The translations under genes and the position numbers were made by a program. Below, piece by piece: positions 60,970 to 64,000 of a DNA stretch of 64,000 nucleotides (positions within the stretch are counted from its first letter, which is position 1; the number at the start of each line of letters is the position of its first letter). The notes under the pieces are model-generated. The model made no database searches and was not told where the DNA came from. It saw only the letters and a list, made by a program, of their open reading frames with translations. The stretch is from Dehalococcoidales bacterium. Its GTDB lineage: Bacteria > Chloroflexota > Dehalococcoidia > Dehalococcoidales > RBG-16-60-22. The stretch covers positions 1-64,000 of the forward strand of contig NZCW01000030.1 of the NCBI GenBank assembly GCA_002688435.1, read 5' to 3'.

Positions 60970-61334
60970 TCTAGGACCTTCTTTCTCCAGGCGTAGATAT
61001 AGCCAACAAAAATGATGGTAATTAAGATTAAGATGGTAATGAGTCCGGAGATTCCTAACTGCCGGAGGCTAACCGCCCATGGATACAGGAAGATAACCAG
61101 GACGTCAAGGGCCAAAAATATCAGAACGTAAAAGTAATAGTGGAAGTTAAACTGGACCCAGGTCTTACCGATGGTCTCCATACCGCACTCAAAGATAGAG
61201 TTCTTAACGGGGTTGGGGTTATCGGGGACGATACGGAGAAATCGGAGAGCGATAGGGATGGTGACCATGAGAAGAGTGAAAAGGATAACGGCGATAAGAA
61301 ACAGTCCGATGTAACCGTAGTTTGCGATCAACAA
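60960..61334 (-). CDS. nuoA: NADH-quinone oxidoreductase subunit A
   Basis: First gene of the nuo operon. 124 residues, three TM helices. NPVKNSIFECGMETIGKTWVQFNFHYYFYVLIFLALDVLVIFLYPWA carries the conserved ECG...E loop (quinone-access region) and the FxxxDVE-like segment. The start is TTG at 61334 (or the next TTG) with GAGGAC upstream; no ATG is available before the first TM. Confidence 0.95.
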   Translation of the reverse strand: MLIANYGYIGLFLIAVILFTLLMVTIPIALRFLRIVPDNPNPVKNSIFECGMETIGKTWVQFNFHYYFYVLIFLALDVLVIFLYPWAVSLRQLGISGLITILILITIIFVGYIYAWRKKVLEWK

Positions 61335-61364
61335 AGGTCCTCGTTCTTTAAAAGTTGTTGCACC

Positions 61365-61394
61365 AGTATATCACACCCGATTGTTGGAAAGCAA
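61365..61394 (-). promoter_or_regulatory. nuo operon promoter
   Basis: On the minus strand TTGCTT (61394-61389), 18-base spacer, TATACT (61370-61365), with TGTGA before the -10 box. Transcription is expected from about 61358. Confidence 0.55.
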
Positions 61395-61433
61395 GGATTT
61401 TAGAGGGCGGGTCCATGGTGGTTTTCTACGGAA

Positions 61434-61461
61434 TTGACAAGTAATTTGGTAGCTGTATAAA
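61434..61461 (+). promoter_or_regulatory. Promoter of the 61.5 kb MFS gene
   Basis: TTGACA (61434-61439), 16-base spacer, TATAAA (61456-61461). Divergent from the nuo promoter. Confidence 0.7.
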
Positions 61462-61476
61462 CTGGCTTTGATTGGA

Positions 61477-62754
61477 ATGGTCAAACAATCGGCGTTTTTT
61501 TATGGGTGGGTCATCGTCGGTATCAGTGTCGCTGGGATGGCCCTCATTTATGGCATCAGGCACTCTTTCGCCGTTTTCTTCCCCCCGGTTCTGGACGAGT
61601 TTGGCTGGAGTCGGGGTAGCACCGCCCTGATGCTGTCTCTGAACATCTTGGTCTACGGGTTCACTGCGCCGGTGGCGGGCAGCTTGGGCGACCGCTGGAA
61701 GCCGTACCGGGTGATGCCGATCGGTGTTGTTTTTCTCGGCCTGGCGACCGTCGGCTGCGCCTTTGCCCGCGAGTTGTGGCATTTTTACCTACTCTTCGGT
61801 TTTCTGATGCCCGTGGGGACTGCCTTCAGTGGTTGGCCGCTGCTGTGTCCGGCCTTAGCCAACTGGTTCTCAAAGCGGCGCGGGATGGTGATGGGGATAG
61901 GGCAGATGGGGGGTGGCCTTAGTTTCGTTTACGGTGTGTTCGTGGAGTTCGTCATCTTGCAATTGGGCTGGCGTTACGCTTTCTTCGTGGTGGCCGGTGT
62001 TCTGACGGCTATCCTCCTGCCCCTGTATTTCTTCTTTTTCCACTATCGTCCGGAGGGTAAAGGCTTGAAAGCCTACGGCAGTGATGAATTGCCAGCTACC
62101 GGCGGCTTAACTCCAGACGTGGTCATCGGCCGAGGTTCTTCCATCAGTGACTGGACGCTAGGCCAGGCCGTGCGGACTTATCAGCTGTGGTGTCTGGTGG
62201 CAACTCAGTCGCTGTTCTGGGGTGTCGGCTGCTATATGGTGCTATCCCACCAGGTTCAGTTTACCCAGGACATGGGGTACAGTAGTACGTTTGCCGCTTC
62301 CATTTTTGCCCTCTTTGGCATTTTCATGATGGTAGGTCAGATCTCGGCGGCCATGTCTGACTGGATTGGCCGGGATAAGATGATGACGCTGGCCGTTGTC
62401 CTGTCCATCGGTGCCTTGGTTGCTTTGGTTTCGGTGCGGGACACTTCCCAACCCTGGCTCTTATATATCTATGCCATCCTATTAGGTTGTGGTGCCGGGC
62501 TTGTCGCCCCGGTAGTCTTTGCCGGGGCGGCTGACTTGTTTCACGGACGGCACTACGGCGTGATATCCGGTCTGATGCTGACCGGTTTCGGTATCGGCGG
62601 CGTTATCGGTCCCTGGCTGGGCGGTTATATCTATGACACTTCGGGCAGTTATATCAGTGCCTTTATTCTGTCAATGGTATGCTTTGGTATGGCTGGCATC
62701 ACCTACTGGATAGCGGCACCGAGAAAGGCCGTCAAATTGCTTGCCCGGTCCTAG
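61477..62754 (+). CDS. MFS transporter, oxalate/formate-antiporter-like
   Basis: 425 residues, twelve hydrophobic segments. FFYGWVIVGISVAGMALIYG and IRHSFAVFFPPVLDEFGWSR mark the OFA/MCT group, with SLGDRWKPYRVMPIGV as loop 2-3 and MSDWIGRDKMMTLAVVL after segment 8. ATG 61477 is preferred over the TTG 61468 of the track because the predicted transcription start is about 61468, leaving a leader of roughly 9 bases. Distant paralog of the pair at 48.5-51 kb. Substrate unknown. Confidence 0.85.
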   Translation: MVKQSAFFYGWVIVGISVAGMALIYGIRHSFAVFFPPVLDEFGWSRGSTALMLSLNILVYGFTAPVAGSLGDRWKPYRVMPIGVVFLGLATVGCAFARELWHFYLLFGFLMPVGTAFSGWPLLCPALANWFSKRRGMVMGIGQMGGGLSFVYGVFVEFVILQLGWRYAFFVVAGVLTAILLPLYFFFFHYRPEGKGLKAYGSDELPATGGLTPDVVIGRGSSISDWTLGQAVRTYQLWCLVATQSLFWGVGCYMVLSHQVQFTQDMGYSSTFAASIFALFGIFMMVGQISAAMSDWIGRDKMMTLAVVLSIGALVALVSVRDTSQPWLLYIYAILLGCGAGLVAPVVFAGAADLFHGRHYGVISGLMLTGFGIGGVIGPWLGGYIYDTSGSYISAFILSMVCFGMAGITYWIAAPRKAVKLLARS

Positions 62755-62773
62755 AGTTCGCCGTTCCCTCAAA

Positions 62774-62801
62774 TTGACAATCAGCCTGATGGTTTTGTAA
62801 A
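62774..62801 (+). promoter_or_regulatory. Probable tldD promoter
   Basis: TTGACA (62774-62779), 16-base spacer, TGTAAA (62796-62801), similar in arrangement to the MFS promoter at 61434. Confidence 0.5.
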
Positions 62802-62840
62802 CTGGCGTCATTAAAGTATCTGCCCTGGAGAGAAGTGTTT

Positions 62841-64000
62841 ATGACTATTAAAGATATTGGCCAGGAACTGGCTGGAGTTATCGGGAAATGTGATGCCGAT
62901 TACGTGGAAGCGCATCTTGAGGAGAGCCAGACCAGCCATGTCGTCTACCGTGGCCGGGAACTGGACTCTATCGGGCGGGCTACGGCCATCGGCGGAAACG
63001 TACGGGCTATGGTGAAAGGCGGCTGGGGCTTCGTCAGCTTTAATGACCTGAATAATCTGCCGGAAAGGGTAGCCCTGGCCGTGAAGCAGGCCCGCTTTGT
63101 CGGCCGTGAGGCGAGCCAGCTGGTGGCGGCGGAACCGGTGGTGGCTACTGTGTCCGTGGAGGCGGATAGGGACCCGGTAGCCATACCGCTGGCGGAAAAG
63201 AAGCAACTGATGGATGAATACAACGATATCATCTGGCGTACTCCAGAGATACAGACGTCTACGGTGGGTTATGCCGATAGCCGCAAGCAGACTATTTTTT
63301 TGAGTTCGGCGGGTAGTTTTATTGAGCAGACAAGAGCCGATATTACCCTGCGCCTGGCGGCGGTAGCCGCCCGGGATGGCGATATCCAGCAGGTAGGGTT
63401 GAGCGTGGGCAGCCGCGGTGACTTTAGCATCTTGCAGAGTTACCATGACGAAGTAGCGCACATGGCAGAGCGTGCGGTGGTATTGCTCTCGGCACCGCAG
63501 ATAAAAGGAGGGGAATACACCGTGGTGCTGGATCCGGTCTTGGCAGGTGTCTTTGTCCATGAAGCCTTCGGGCACCTGTCTGAGTCCGACTTTGTTTACG
63601 AAAACGAACGTGTGCGCCGGATTATGACTCTGGGGAGGCAGTTCGGTCACCCGGAATTGAATATTGTGGATACGGCCACGATACCGGGACTGCGGGGCAG
63701 CTACCAGTATGATGACGAAGGTATGCCGGCCACTAGGACCTATCTTATCCGCGAGGGTAAACTGGTCGGTCGGCTCCACTCTAGGGAGACGGCGGCCAAA
63801 ATGAATGAGAAACCCACTGGTAATGCCCGGGCCATCAATCACCGCTATCCGCCCATTGTTCGCATGACCAATACCTATATCGAGCCGGGGGTAGTCTCCT
63901 TGGCCGATATGGTGGGTGGCATTAAAGAAGGGATTTACGCTAAAAACTGGTACGGCGGTACCACCAGTATGGAGATGTTCACTTTTTCGGCGGGGGAGGC
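62841..64000 (+). CDS. tldD: TldD family metalloprotease, cut by the window end
   Basis: The first 386 codons of a TldD/PmbA-type protease, absent from the ORF track because no stop lies in the window; the track shows only its antisense shadow (62811-63842). Motifs: VEAHLEESQTSHVVYRGREL near the N-terminus and GGNVRAMVKGGWGFVSFN; the active-site HExxxH is VHEAFGHLSESDFVYEN (about 234-250). Then follow IPGLRGSYQYDDEG and TRTYLIREGKLVGRLHSRET. In other bacteria TldD works with PmbA/TldE on unfolded or modified peptides. GGAGAG lies before ATG 62841. Confidence 0.93.
   Translation, partial: MTIKDIGQELAGVIGKCDADYVEAHLEESQTSHVVYRGRELDSIGRATAIGGNVRAMVKGGWGFVSFNDLNNLPERVALAVKQARFVGREASQLVAAEPVVATVSVEADRDPVAIPLAEKKQLMDEYNDIIWRTPEIQTSTVGYADSRKQTIFLSSAGSFIEQTRADITLRLAAVAARDGDIQQVGLSVGSRGDFSILQSYHDEVAHMAERAVVLLSAPQIKGGEYTVVLDPVLAGVFVHEAFGHLSESDFVYENERVRRIMTLGRQFGHPELNIVDTATIPGLRGSYQYDDEGMPATRTYLIREGKLVGRLHSRETAAKMNEKPTGNARAINHRYPPIVRMTNTYIEPGVVSLADMVGGIKEGIYAKNWYGGTTSMEMFTFSAGE

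Noticed and set aside
62811-63842. 343-residue minus-strand ORF
   Set aside because: It is the antisense shadow of tldD, which runs off the window end and is therefore missing from the track.

Overview
This 64 kb window is chromosomal DNA from a free-living bacterium. It most resembles the class Dehalococcoidia (Chloroflexota). This placement is inference from gene content and order, with no database comparison. The supporting signs are: an ispG-proS pair; a thrS-infC-rpmI-rplT-pheS-pheT block; a complex I operon of eleven subunits without the NuoEFG NADH-oxidising module; a division cluster of only mraZ-rsmH-ftsA-ftsZ with no murein genes inside it; and small zinc-ribbon proteins such as a DUF5679 protein. 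Most of the window is compact housekeeping sequence. No rRNA, tRNA, CRISPR array or prophage was seen.

Layout. 0-11 kb: isoprenoid enzyme IspG, prolyl-tRNA synthetase, a DUF6125-like protein, then on the minus strand thrS, infC, rpmI, rplT, pheS and pheT. 10.7-16.3 kb: an MFS exporter, a zinc-ribbon/HTH protein, the biotin transporter subunit BioY, two small conserved proteins, and riboflavin genes ribE-ribBA-ribH. 16.5-23.4 kb: UvrD/PcrA helicase, an orphan DNA methyltransferase with a zinc ribbon, endonuclease-type MutL, a Holliday-junction-resolvase-like endonuclease, pyrE and lepB. 23.6-31.2 kb: two TrkA-type proteins, a universal stress protein and an ion-channel protein (a potassium/stress group), a decayed HTH gene, def, priA, rplS, trmD and a MogA/MoaB protein. 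31.3-37.8 kb: mraZ-rsmH-ftsA-ftsZ, rsmD, coaD, ferredoxin and a CvpA-like protein. 37.8-42 kb: a MacB-type ABC efflux operon led by a GbsR/MarR regulator. 42.0-43.4 kb: an IS6-like insertion sequence with perfect inverted repeats and an 8-bp target duplication. 43.4-47.4 kb: yggT, proC, leuS and a DUF5679 protein. 47.5-51 kb: a decay zone holding a frameshifted small membrane gene, a methyltransferase pseudogene and a tandem MFS pair whose second copy has two in-frame TGA codons. 51-61.3 kb: the nuo operon. 61.4-64 kb: an MFS carrier and the start of a TldD protease gene, cut by the window end.

Expression signals. Many first genes have recognisable sigma-70-like promoters with a -10 box only 5 to 15 bases from the start codon, so short or absent leaders look common (pheS, uvrD, the 10.7 kb MFS gene, the IS passenger gene). 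Two genes seem to start on non-canonical codons: infC on AUU, as in other bacteria, and ispG on AUA. mraZ has a strong promoter followed by a 10-bp-period array typical of MraZ operators. thrS has a leader stem-loop. A family of short GA/CT-rich palindromic repeats sits in several intergenic gaps.

I saw no clearly new multi-gene system. The most unusual items are the non-canonical starts, the tandem MFS copy with two in-frame TGA codons, the passenger genes on the IS element, the channel-like protein with a non-standard pore loop, and the dispersed intergenic repeats.
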